DNA of 64,000 nucleotides from positions 930,001 to 994,000 of the forward strand of contig CAVQNQ010000002.1 in NCBI GenBank assembly GCA_963714205.1, read 5' to 3'. Positions within the stretch are counted from its first letter, which is position 1, and each line of letters starts with the position of its first letter. Shown in pieces: positions 36,148 to 44,003 of the stretch. The translations under genes and the position numbers were made by a program. The stretch is from CAVQNQ01 sp963714205. GTDB taxonomy: Bacteria; Acidobacteriota; Terriglobia; Bryobacterales; Bryobacteraceae. Below the pieces are notes generated by a model that worked only from the letters and a program-made list of their open reading frames with translations, was not told where the DNA came from and ran no database searches.

Positions 36148-37803
36148 CTACTTCACCACGATTCCGCTCTGCGCCAGCAACTCGCCGGTCTGAAAATACA
36201 GGTTCATCAGGTTCAACTGCACGCCGATCTGGTTGCTTACCACCGACGACTCGGCCTGCGTGAGCTGCTGCTGGGCGTTGATGACGTTCTGGTTGATATC
36301 GGTCCCGAGCTGGTACTTCTGGTTCTCGGCGTCCAGGTTCTTGGCGGCCAGATCCCTCTGCACGATCGCCAGCCTCAACTGGTCTTTGCTGCCCTCCAGC
36401 TTGGTCACGGCAGTCAGGATGTTCAGCCGGATGGTCTCCTGCTGGTTGCGCAGGTTGAGCGCGTCGGTCCTCTTCTGGATCACCGCTGCCGCCATGGCGG
36501 CCGAAGCCGCTTTCGACCGTATGGGCAGCGTTAGCGTCAGGCCCGCGTTGTAGGTCGGATAGCTGAACCCCCACATCTGGGACAGAGCGTCGAGTATCCC
36601 GCCCTGGACCACGCTCGTCGAGGCGGAACCGCTGCCCAGGATGGTCGAAAGGCCGGGGTTGTAATCGCCGCCCGTCCCGTTGGACTGGTAGTACATCGAG
36701 AACGACAGGTTCGGCAGCAGGCCGTTGCGCGCCGACTGGATTCCCAGGTCGTCGTAACCCATCTTTTCCACGGCCTGGCTGATCGCCGGATGGCTGGCCA
36801 GAGCCGTCTGCACCTCCCGCTCGCGATCCACCGCCAGCGCGGCGGTCGCCGGGACTTCCACCGGCTCGGTCAGCTCGATCGGCACAGTGCGGAGCTGCGG
36901 ATCCAGGTCCACGGCGATTTGCTGGCGCAGCGCGTCTTCCGCCTGGGCCAGGCTGAATCGCGCCTGCGACACCGCCAGGTCGGCCGCGGCTACGTTCGCC
37001 TCGGGGTTGAAAATATCCAGCGGCGAAATCGCGCCCAGGTCCAATTGCTGCTGCATGTACTTGAGAAAATCGCCCTGTGTCTGGCGGGCTTGCTCCTGCA
37101 CCCGCAGGGTTTCGCGGGCGGAAACCGCGTTCCAGTAAGCCGTCTCGGCGTTGCTGACCAGCGTCAGCAGTTGCTGGCTCAACGCGTAGGTCGATATCTT
37201 ATAGTTCGATTGAGCCATCATCAGGGGAAGGCGGTTGAAATAAGTGCCGCGGTTTTGCAGCAGCGGCTGCGTGACCGCGAACCGGATGTTGGCCGTCAGC
37301 GCCGGGTTGTAGTTGTTATAAGAATTGGTCGCCTCCGTCTTCGACCCCGAGAACATCGCCGTGTAGGATGTGCCGGTCGGCAGCGTCTGAATGTACTGCA
37401 GCGAATAGGGCTGCGTGAGCGATTTCGTCGTTGCGGCCGCGTTCTGGGCCGCGGTCGCGTTGGTCGGCAAAGTGGTGGCCGCCGTGGTCTGGAAACTCGC
37501 GATAGCCTTCGGATCCCAGGCTCCCATGGCCGTCTGGATAGCGGTCTTGGGAATCTCCACGCTCAGCAGCTGGATCTGGATGGCCGTGTTGTTGGCCATC
37601 ACCAGTTGCAGGTAGTCCTTCAGCGAGAGCTCCAGCTTCCCGGAGATCATGAAGTCCTTCAGCCGCACCGGGTCTTTCAACTCCACCTTGGTCTGCGCCT
37701 TCTGGAACGTCTCCCGGAAGTAGGACGGCTTCGGAAACGACGTCATCTGCGCGAACGCGCCCGCCGTCAAAAGGATGCCAGTAAGAATGGTTCGGAACCG
37801 CAT
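36148..37803 (-). CDS. TolC-family outer-membrane efflux protein
   Basis: A 551-residue protein with a signal peptide (RTILTGILLTAGAFAQ). Two internally repeated coiled-coil halves are evident: ETAYWNAVSARETLRVQEQA with LDLGAISPLDIFNPEANVAAAD in the first, and AVTKLEGSKDQLRLAIVQRD with YQLGTDINQNVINAQQQL in the second. These form the trimeric outer-membrane channel and periplasmic tunnel. It follows the MacB-type permease with three bases between, so the two are co-translated. Confidence 0.92.
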   Translation of the reverse strand: MRFRTILTGILLTAGAFAQMTSFPKPSYFRETFQKAQTKVELKDPVRLKDFMISGKLELSLKDYLQLVMANNTAIQIQLLSVEIPKTAIQTAMGAWDPKAIASFQTTAATTLPTNATAAQNAAATTKSLTQPYSLQYIQTLPTGTSYTAMFSGSKTEATNSYNNYNPALTANIRFAVTQPLLQNRGTYFNRLPLMMAQSNYKISTYALSQQLLTLVSNAETAYWNAVSARETLRVQEQARQTQGDFLKYMQQQLDLGAISPLDIFNPEANVAAADLAVSQARFSLAQAEDALRQQIAVDLDPQLRTVPIELTEPVEVPATAALAVDREREVQTALASHPAISQAVEKMGYDDLGIQSARNGLLPNLSFSMYYQSNGTGGDYNPGLSTILGSGSASTSVVQGGILDALSQMWGFSYPTYNAGLTLTLPIRSKAASAAMAAAVIQKRTDALNLRNQQETIRLNILTAVTKLEGSKDQLRLAIVQRDLAAKNLDAENQKYQLGTDINQNVINAQQQLTQAESSVVSNQIGVQLNLMNLYFQTGELLAQSGIVVK

Positions 37804-37806
37804 AGT

Positions 37807-39060
37807 TTACTCGTAGCGAATGGCCTCGATGGGGTCCAGTTTCGCGGCCTGCACGGCCGGATAAATGCCAAACAACAATCCGATGAATACCGACACGCCG
37901 AAAGCGATGGCGATCGAAGATCCCGTCACCACCGTCGACCAGCCCGCCGCCGTCGCGATGATCTGCGACAGCGTGAAGCCGAATGCGATACCGATCAGCC
38001 CGCCGGCAATCGAGATCAGCACTGCTTCGGTCAGGAACTGCCGCACGATGTCGCTCTGCCGCGCGCCTATGGCCCGGCGGATGCCGATCTCCCGCGTCCG
38101 CTCCAGCACCGTGGCCAGCATGATGTTCATGATGCCGATGCCGCCGACCAGCAGCGAAATACCGGCGATGCAGATCATCACGATGTTGAAGATGAACTGC
38201 GTCCGCCGCCGCTCCTCCAGCAGCCCGGCCGGCACCACCACCGTGAAATCGCCCGCCCCCTTGTGGGTCGCGTCCAGGATGGCGCGCACCACGTTGGAAG
38301 TCTCGATCGAATCGACCCCCGTGCCGACCTTCATATAGATGCCGTCGATTTCGTCCTTCAGGTAGCTGGTGTTGTCCTCAAACCGCCGCATCACCGTGTT
38401 GAGCGGCGCGATCACCATGTTGTTGCGGTTCGACGACTGCACGCCCTCGACTTCGGTGTCCCCGGAGGCCTGCGGCGTCAGCACGCCGATCACCTGCAGC
38501 CAGGTGTCGTTGACCTTCACGTACTTGCCCACCGCGTTGTCGTAACCCAGCAGGTTCACTTTGGCCGTCTCGCCCAGCACGCATACGGCGGCCGAGGCGC
38601 GGTTCTCGTCCTCGGTGAAGAAGCGGCCCGCCACCAGTTTCAGGCTGTTGATTTCCACGAAATTGGGATATACGCCGATAAGCTGCGGCTGTTCCTGGCT
38701 GGTTTTGGGAAGCAGCTTCTGCGGCTTGAAACGCTTGCGCGGCGTGATCGCCACCAGGCCCGAAACGTTCTCCGAGATGGCCCGGAAATCGCGGAACGTC
38801 AGTCCCGGCGAAGTCGCCCGCACCGTCTGGAGTTCGTTGCGGTCCACCGCTTCGTGCGCCTCCACGATGATGTTGTTCACGCCCAGCTGGTCGATGAAGC
38901 TCATCATCTCCTTCTGCGCACCGGCCGTGATGGAAAGCATGGCCACCACCGCTCCTACCCCGAAGATCATGCCGAGCATCGTCAGCAGGCTGCGCAGCTT
39001 GTGCGCAAAGAGGCTGGCCAGCCCCATCTTCAGTTCGGGAATGACGTGCCCAAAAATCAT
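37807..39060 (-). CDS. MacB-type ABC transporter permease (FtsX family)
   Basis: A 417-residue protein with four membrane helices: one N-terminal (LRSLLTMLGMIFGVGAVVAM), a large MacB periplasmic core domain (~residues 45-270), and three C-terminal FtsX helices (VMICIAGISLLVGGIGIMNI and following). LERTREIGIRRAIGAR is the conserved cytosolic coupling segment. No ATPase is fused, so it needs the separate ATPase at 32385. It lies two bases after an adaptor gene and three before tolC. Confidence 0.92.
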   Translation of the reverse strand: MIFGHVIPELKMGLASLFAHKLRSLLTMLGMIFGVGAVVAMLSITAGAQKEMMSFIDQLGVNNIIVEAHEAVDRNELQTVRATSPGLTFRDFRAISENVSGLVAITPRKRFKPQKLLPKTSQEQPQLIGVYPNFVEINSLKLVAGRFFTEDENRASAAVCVLGETAKVNLLGYDNAVGKYVKVNDTWLQVIGVLTPQASGDTEVEGVQSSNRNNMVIAPLNTVMRRFEDNTSYLKDEIDGIYMKVGTGVDSIETSNVVRAILDATHKGAGDFTVVVPAGLLEERRRTQFIFNIVMICIAGISLLVGGIGIMNIMLATVLERTREIGIRRAIGARQSDIVRQFLTEAVLISIAGGLIGIAFGFTLSQIIATAAGWSTVVTGSSIAIAFGVSVFIGLLFGIYPAVQAAKLDPIEAIRYE

Positions 39061-39062
39061 GG

Positions 39063-40949
39063 CTATTTCCCCCCCATGGCGCCCATCGGGTTAGCCTCGG
39101 ATTTCTTCTCGCTTTCCTTTTTTCCGTTGCGGTTCACGGTCGGGTCCGATAGCGCCACGATCTGGCCGGCGCTCACCCCGGAGGTCAGCACCATCAACGA
39201 TTCGCTCTGCTTGCCGAGCTGCACCACGAGCGGCTCGAACTTCCCGTTCTTCTGCTTGACGAAGACCGTCGGCTTGCCGTTCTTCTGGAAGATGGCCTGC
39301 GCCGGAACGTGCAGCGCATCCGGGATCTTCTCCACCGTGATTTCCACGTCCGCCAGCAGGCCCGGCCGCAGCAGCTCCTGGAGCTGCGAATCCTGCTGGG
39401 GCGGCAGGGGCAGCTTGGCGTTGTCGCGTTCCTCTTCGGTGAACTGCGAACCGCTGTAGCGGCTCATCAGCATCTGCAGAGTGTTGTCGCCGGCCCGTCC
39501 GGTCTCCTGTGCGCCGCTTCCGCCGCGGCCTCCGGCCGCCTGCCCGCCAAACCCGAAGGGTACGCCGGCACGTCCCGTGCCGCCCGCCTGGTCTTCACCG
39601 CCGCGTCCTCTGGCGCCCCGGCCGCCCATCGTCTGGTTGAACTGCTCGATCATCTTTTGGCGTTCCTCGGGGGTCCCGTTCTGGAGTTGCTGCATCATCT
39701 GGCGCATCTTCTGGCGCTGTTCGTCGGACATCCCGCTCCGGCCGCCGCGTCCGCTTCCGCCGCCTTCTCCGCGTCCGCCCTCTCCTCCACCGCCCCGGCG
39801 CATCCCTTGCGCGCCACCCTCACCCTGGCCCTCTTCGCCCTGACCTTCGCTTCCCGGAGCGGCCGTCGAGGCGGTCAGGTTCTTCTTGGCGTTGGCCGCC
39901 GCGGTCTGCATAATGCGGTCGATGTCCGCGGGCTTCATGCCCAGCCCGCTCAGCAGTTCCCGCATGTTTAACGAGAAGACCACGTCGAATTTCTTCGAGG
40001 GGTCGCCGGAGTATACATCGGTCGTGGCCGTGCCGCTCAGGGTCTTGATCTTGCCGTGAAATTGCTTGTCCGGAATCGAATCCAGTTGCACGGTGCATTC
40101 CTGGCCTTCGATGAGGTTGGCGCGGTCCAGTTCCCCCACCTTGGCCGTCACCTCCACCTCGGACAGGTCGAGAACGTCCGCCACGGGCATGCCCGGCATC
40201 AACTGGTCGCCTTCCCGGATGTCCGGCATCTGCTGGCCGAAATTGAAGTTGAAGGAGCGGTTCTGCTTGAGGGCCACCAGCCCGGTGATGGGCGTCAGCG
40301 CCTTCGTCATGGCGATGCGCTGCAGCTCGCGCGATACGTCCAGCATGTTGCGGTTGCGCGTCTCCCGGAAAACCGCCATCTGCGAATCGAGCTGCGCCTT
40401 CCGCGATTGGACGTCGTTTTCCAGGTCCGCCAGCGCCCGCCGGGTCTGCTCGAGCGACAGGATGTTCTTCTTCGCGTCGATGGGGTCGAGCACCGGGTTC
40501 CGCTGCACGGCCAGTTCCGCCGAGCGCACCGCATACCGCGCCTTCAGCAGGCTCAACGCATCCTCGCTCTGCGTGACGCCTTGATTGGCTGTCACCTGCT
40601 TGATCGATTCGTCCACCGACTGCACCGCGAGCCGGTCTTCCTCCAGGGCTGCCTGCCGCTCCGAATCGTCATACTCGACGACGAGATCCTTCTCATTGGC
40701 CAGCGCCCCCATGGGGGCCAGCCGCGTCACCTGCACCGTGCCGAAGAGGTTGGGCGCGGAGATGGAAAACGACCGGACCGCGCGCAATTCCCCGCGCGTA
40801 TAGGCGCGAATGACCACGTCGCCGCGCTGCACTTTGGCCGTGGCGACCTGCTCCTGCCGTTGCGGCATCTGCTTGTAGTAGCGGTAGCCCCCATAGCCCG
40901 CCGCCACCAGAATTGCCAGCCCGAGTATGCGAATGATTACTTTTTTCAT
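39063..40949 (-). CDS. HlyD-family adaptor with a large Gly/Arg/Gln-rich insertion (third)
   Basis: A 628-residue protein, ~200 longer than its neighbours. It has an N-terminal helix (IRILGLAILVAAGYGGYRYY), coiled coil, barrel domain (VADVLDLSEVEVTAKVGELD) and a C-terminal domain ending ALSDPTVNRNGKKESE. Between ~residue 370 and 520 lies low-complexity sequence: Gly/Arg runs (GGGGEGGRGEGGGSGRGGRS), a charged helix (SDEQRQKMRQMMQQLQNG) and more Gly/Arg. Such an insert in a periplasmic adaptor is unusual. The rest predicts an ordinary bridge between permease and channel. Confidence 0.85.
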   Translation of the reverse strand: MKKVIIRILGLAILVAAGYGGYRYYKQMPQRQEQVATAKVQRGDVVIRAYTRGELRAVRSFSISAPNLFGTVQVTRLAPMGALANEKDLVVEYDDSERQAALEEDRLAVQSVDESIKQVTANQGVTQSEDALSLLKARYAVRSAELAVQRNPVLDPIDAKKNILSLEQTRRALADLENDVQSRKAQLDSQMAVFRETRNRNMLDVSRELQRIAMTKALTPITGLVALKQNRSFNFNFGQQMPDIREGDQLMPGMPVADVLDLSEVEVTAKVGELDRANLIEGQECTVQLDSIPDKQFHGKIKTLSGTATTDVYSGDPSKKFDVVFSLNMRELLSGLGMKPADIDRIMQTAAANAKKNLTASTAAPGSEGQGEEGQGEGGAQGMRRGGGGEGGRGEGGGSGRGGRSGMSDEQRQKMRQMMQQLQNGTPEERQKMIEQFNQTMGGRGARGRGGEDQAGGTGRAGVPFGFGGQAAGGRGGSGAQETGRAGDNTLQMLMSRYSGSQFTEEERDNAKLPLPPQQDSQLQELLRPGLLADVEITVEKIPDALHVPAQAIFQKNGKPTVFVKQKNGKFEPLVVQLGKQSESLMVLTSGVSAGQIVALSDPTVNRNGKKESEKKSEANPMGAMGGK

Positions 40950-40985
40950 CGAATGCCATTCCTGCCGGCCCGCGAGCCGGGACCG

Positions 40986-42302
40986 CTACAGCTTCTTTCT
41001 GGCCCGCCGGGCCGCGTCCGCGGGACTCTCGAGGGTGACGATCTCGCTTTCCTTCAGGCCGCCGGTCACCACGATGTCGTCGTCGTTCTGTTTGCCCACG
41101 GAGATGCTGCGGATCGCGAAATCCTTGCCTTTCTGCACGTACACCGCCGGCTTGCCGTCGTGGGCGAAGCTCGCGCGTATGGGCATCAGCAGCACGTTCG
41201 GCTGGCGCTCGATAATAATCTCGGCCGTGCTGCTCATCCCCGGACGCAGGCGCGGATCCAGGTTCTTGAGCGTGGCCCGCGCCGGGAAGGTCTTCACCGC
41301 CGCGTTCGACGTCATGCCGCCCTTGAACACCAGCACCGCGATCGGGCTGATATAGTCGATGACGGCCTGAAACTCTTTATCCGGGATAGCATCCACCCGC
41401 ACGCGCACGTCCTGACCCATCTGCAGCTTCCCGCGGTCGGTCTCCTCCAGGGCCACGTCCACGTACATTTCCGAAAGGTCCGGAATCTCCACGATCTGCG
41501 CCCCCGTCCACACGTTGTCGCCCTCCTTGAAGGGCGGCGGCGTCTGCCCGAAAGTGCCGCCCGCGCGGAAGTTGGCGAGCACGTTCACCGACCCGTCGAT
41601 GGGCGCTTTCAACTGCATCAAATCGAGATAGCTCGCCGCCAGTTTCAGGTCCTGAACCGCCTTGTTCTTGCGCTGGTTGAGCCGGAGATCGTCCGAATTA
41701 TGGCCTACTTGGTGGGCGTTGATGACCGCTTTTTCCTGCTGCAGGGATCCCTCGGTAACCCCCACCTGGATGCGGAACTTGGCGCCGTCCACGTACGAAA
41801 GCACGGCCGCCTTACTGGCGTCCAGCTTGGAGCTCTCCACCGTGTATTCGTTGGTCATCTTGGTCAAATCGTCGCCATCGTTATCCATGACCTGCGTGGC
41901 CTTGGTCTGCTCGATGTCGCCGTCGGCCGCGCGCACTGCCGTGGTCCGCGCGATGACGTTCTGCTCCTGCTGCACGGGATCGAACTGCACCACCACATCA
42001 CCCTTCTTCACGCTGCTGCCGTTGATCGCCAGGTGAGTAATGCTCAAGCCCGGCACCTGCGGCGCCTTCAGGATGACGGAGCGTGCGCTCTTCACATCGC
42101 CGCGCGCCCGCACGCTGATGATGAAATCGCCGCGCCGCACGCGCGCCGTGGCGACCTCCACCTCGGTTGTCCCGGTGTAGTGGTAGGCCGCGTACAGGCC
42201 GCCTCCGCAAGCCCCCAGCCCGAGCAGCCAGAAGATCGCCTTGGTCCTTCCCGGATGTGAGCGCCCGAGGCGCTGTTTCGGTCTTTTGTCCTTGGATGCC
42301 AT
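40986..42302 (-). CDS. HlyD-family periplasmic adaptor (second)
   Basis: A 438-residue protein with an N-terminal helix (AIFWLLGLGACGGGLYAAYH), coiled-coil hairpin with SKLDASKAAVLSYVDGAKFR, barrel segments (QIVEIPDLSEMYVDVALEET) and a C-terminal domain (VYVQKGKDFAIRSISVGKQN). It is 40-60% longer in its hairpin than MacA, as judged by eye only. It lies 36 bases upstream of the Gly/Arg-rich adaptor. Confidence 0.87.
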   Translation of the reverse strand: MASKDKRPKQRLGRSHPGRTKAIFWLLGLGACGGGLYAAYHYTGTTEVEVATARVRRGDFIISVRARGDVKSARSVILKAPQVPGLSITHLAINGSSVKKGDVVVQFDPVQQEQNVIARTTAVRAADGDIEQTKATQVMDNDGDDLTKMTNEYTVESSKLDASKAAVLSYVDGAKFRIQVGVTEGSLQQEKAVINAHQVGHNSDDLRLNQRKNKAVQDLKLAASYLDLMQLKAPIDGSVNVLANFRAGGTFGQTPPPFKEGDNVWTGAQIVEIPDLSEMYVDVALEETDRGKLQMGQDVRVRVDAIPDKEFQAVIDYISPIAVLVFKGGMTSNAAVKTFPARATLKNLDPRLRPGMSSTAEIIIERQPNVLLMPIRASFAHDGKPAVYVQKGKDFAIRSISVGKQNDDDIVVTGGLKESEIVTLESPADAARRARKKL

Positions 42303-42341
42303 TGCGCTTTCCCTTCGCGGATTCCGCTGAACGTCCGGCTT

Positions 42342-43793
42342 CTATAGCGGACGCTGGGTCGCGATGAGATCCCCTTTCTGCAGCCCGGAGCGTATCGCCA
42401 CGCCGGTGAAGCTCCTCAGGCCCACTTCCACCTTCCGGCGGGTCCAGCCCTCCGGCCCTTGCAGGAAAACGAATGGGCCGCCGGCTTCCTCGAAGACCGC
42501 CTCGCGCGGCGCGATCAGCGTGTTGTGCTCGCCCGACAGCATGATCTCCGCGCTCCCGGTCAAGTCCGGAATCATGCGCGCATCGGTGTGCTCGATCTTG
42601 ACGAGAATCGGAATTTCGCCCACGTAGCCCGCGCGGAACGTGCTGGTCTTCGACAGGGCCCCGATCCCGATCAGCGTTCCATCCGTCTTGAAATCCGGAT
42701 ACGCGTCCAGTTGCACCACCGCTTTCATTCCCAGCCGAAGCTTCTCGGCGTCCACCTGGTTGACCGTGGCGTTCAAAACCAAGGACCGCAGGTCCACAAT
42801 CTGCATGAAGGTCTGGCCCGGCATGACCTGGTCGCCCTCGCGCACCTGCCCCAGCTCGCCGTTGCGCACGATGCTGGGCATCACCACGATTCCCTGCATG
42901 GGGCTCTTCATGCTCATTTTCTGGACGTTTACCTGAGCTCGCTGCATTTCGATGGTGGTCTGCTTCTGGTTGAGCTCCGTGGCGCGGATCTGCGCCATCT
43001 GCGACTCGACCACCAGCGAGGCTTCGTACAGGAGCTGCTTATACGTGGCCTCGGTCTGCTCCGCCGCCAGCTTGTAGTTCTCGGCGTCGATAGCGCTTCG
43101 GATCGGAATCGTCTGGAGGTCCAGGAGCGCTTGCTGCCAGGCCGCCTTGGCGGCCCGCACGGTTTGGTCGTGGGCTTCGCGAATGGCTGCCAGGTTGGCC
43201 TCCATTTTGCGCAGGGTGCCCTCGTTCTGGATGACCGCGTCTTTGTAGTCGTCCAGCCGCTGCTGCTGCATCTGGGGATCGAACTCCGCCACCACGTCCC
43301 CGGGCTGAACCAGCGCCCCCGGCTTGGCGAGCGTCATCAGGATCAGGCTGAAATCGCCCATCGGACCGGGTCCCAACCCGCCGCCGCCGCTGGCTACTTG
43401 AACGCCGCCGAAATTGTTCGCCGTGCCGCCGCGGTTGAAGTTGGTGCGGCTGCCTTGAATGCGCGGCGCCATCAGGGCCGCGAAATTCTGCGCCGCCACG
43501 GTCCCATTAGCCCGAATCGTGGCATTCAAATCGCCCACATTCACCGCCGCAACCGGCACGCTGGCCACCGAGGCCTTTCCTCTGGCCTGCATCGCGGACC
43601 GGTTGGCCAGGTAAGCCGCTACTCCCGCGGCCGCCAGAACCAAGACTAGGATGGCCCCCCATAGCACCAGCCGACGCCGGCGGCCCGGCTGGGGCGGGAC
43701 CAGTGCGGGTCCCGGGACTGGCTCGGTTACCAGCGTCGATGGCAACCCATGATCGGGAGTTGGTGCGGGCGCGCTGCTTGAGAACGATTGCAT
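42342..43793 (-). CDS. HlyD-family periplasmic adaptor (first)
   Basis: A 483-residue protein. A Pro-rich cytosolic leader (~45 residues) precedes one membrane helix (LVLWGAILVLVLAAAGVAAY). Then come a barrel with a short Gly-rich insert, a long coiled coil (AEFDPQMQQQRLDDYKDAVI onward) and a C-terminal domain (VFEEAGGPFVFLQGPEGWTR). It is the first adaptor after the TonB receptor, 210 bases away, and probably begins a transcript that includes the next two adaptors, permease and tolC. Confidence 0.87.
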   Translation of the reverse strand: MQSFSSSAPAPTPDHGLPSTLVTEPVPGPALVPPQPGRRRRLVLWGAILVLVLAAAGVAAYLANRSAMQARGKASVASVPVAAVNVGDLNATIRANGTVAAQNFAALMAPRIQGSRTNFNRGGTANNFGGVQVASGGGGLGPGPMGDFSLILMTLAKPGALVQPGDVVAEFDPQMQQQRLDDYKDAVIQNEGTLRKMEANLAAIREAHDQTVRAAKAAWQQALLDLQTIPIRSAIDAENYKLAAEQTEATYKQLLYEASLVVESQMAQIRATELNQKQTTIEMQRAQVNVQKMSMKSPMQGIVVMPSIVRNGELGQVREGDQVMPGQTFMQIVDLRSLVLNATVNQVDAEKLRLGMKAVVQLDAYPDFKTDGTLIGIGALSKTSTFRAGYVGEIPILVKIEHTDARMIPDLTGSAEIMLSGEHNTLIAPREAVFEEAGGPFVFLQGPEGWTRRKVEVGLRSFTGVAIRSGLQKGDLIATQRPL

Positions 43794-44003
43794 AGTCCAC
43801 CCTTCGAGCCCGATGCTCCCCTTGCATCTGGGCGCCTTTCAACAAAAGGACGATGAAGATTTCATAAAGGTTATCGCTTCAATGGAAAAAGCTGGCAGAT
43901 TTTCGGATATCGGCCACCGATTTCCCGATGTGCTCGCGCCGCATGATGGCCGCAGCATAGTACGACTTTCCTATTTTGTTGGAAAAGCCGACATTCGGCC
44001 GGC

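Noticed and set aside
36790..39459. 889-codon plus-strand frame
   Set aside because: Arg/His-rich antisense shadow of tolC, the permease and an adaptor; no motif and the wrong composition for a protein.
40056..42260. 734-codon plus-strand frame
   Set aside because: Antisense to two HlyD adaptors, with the same codon-bias pattern.
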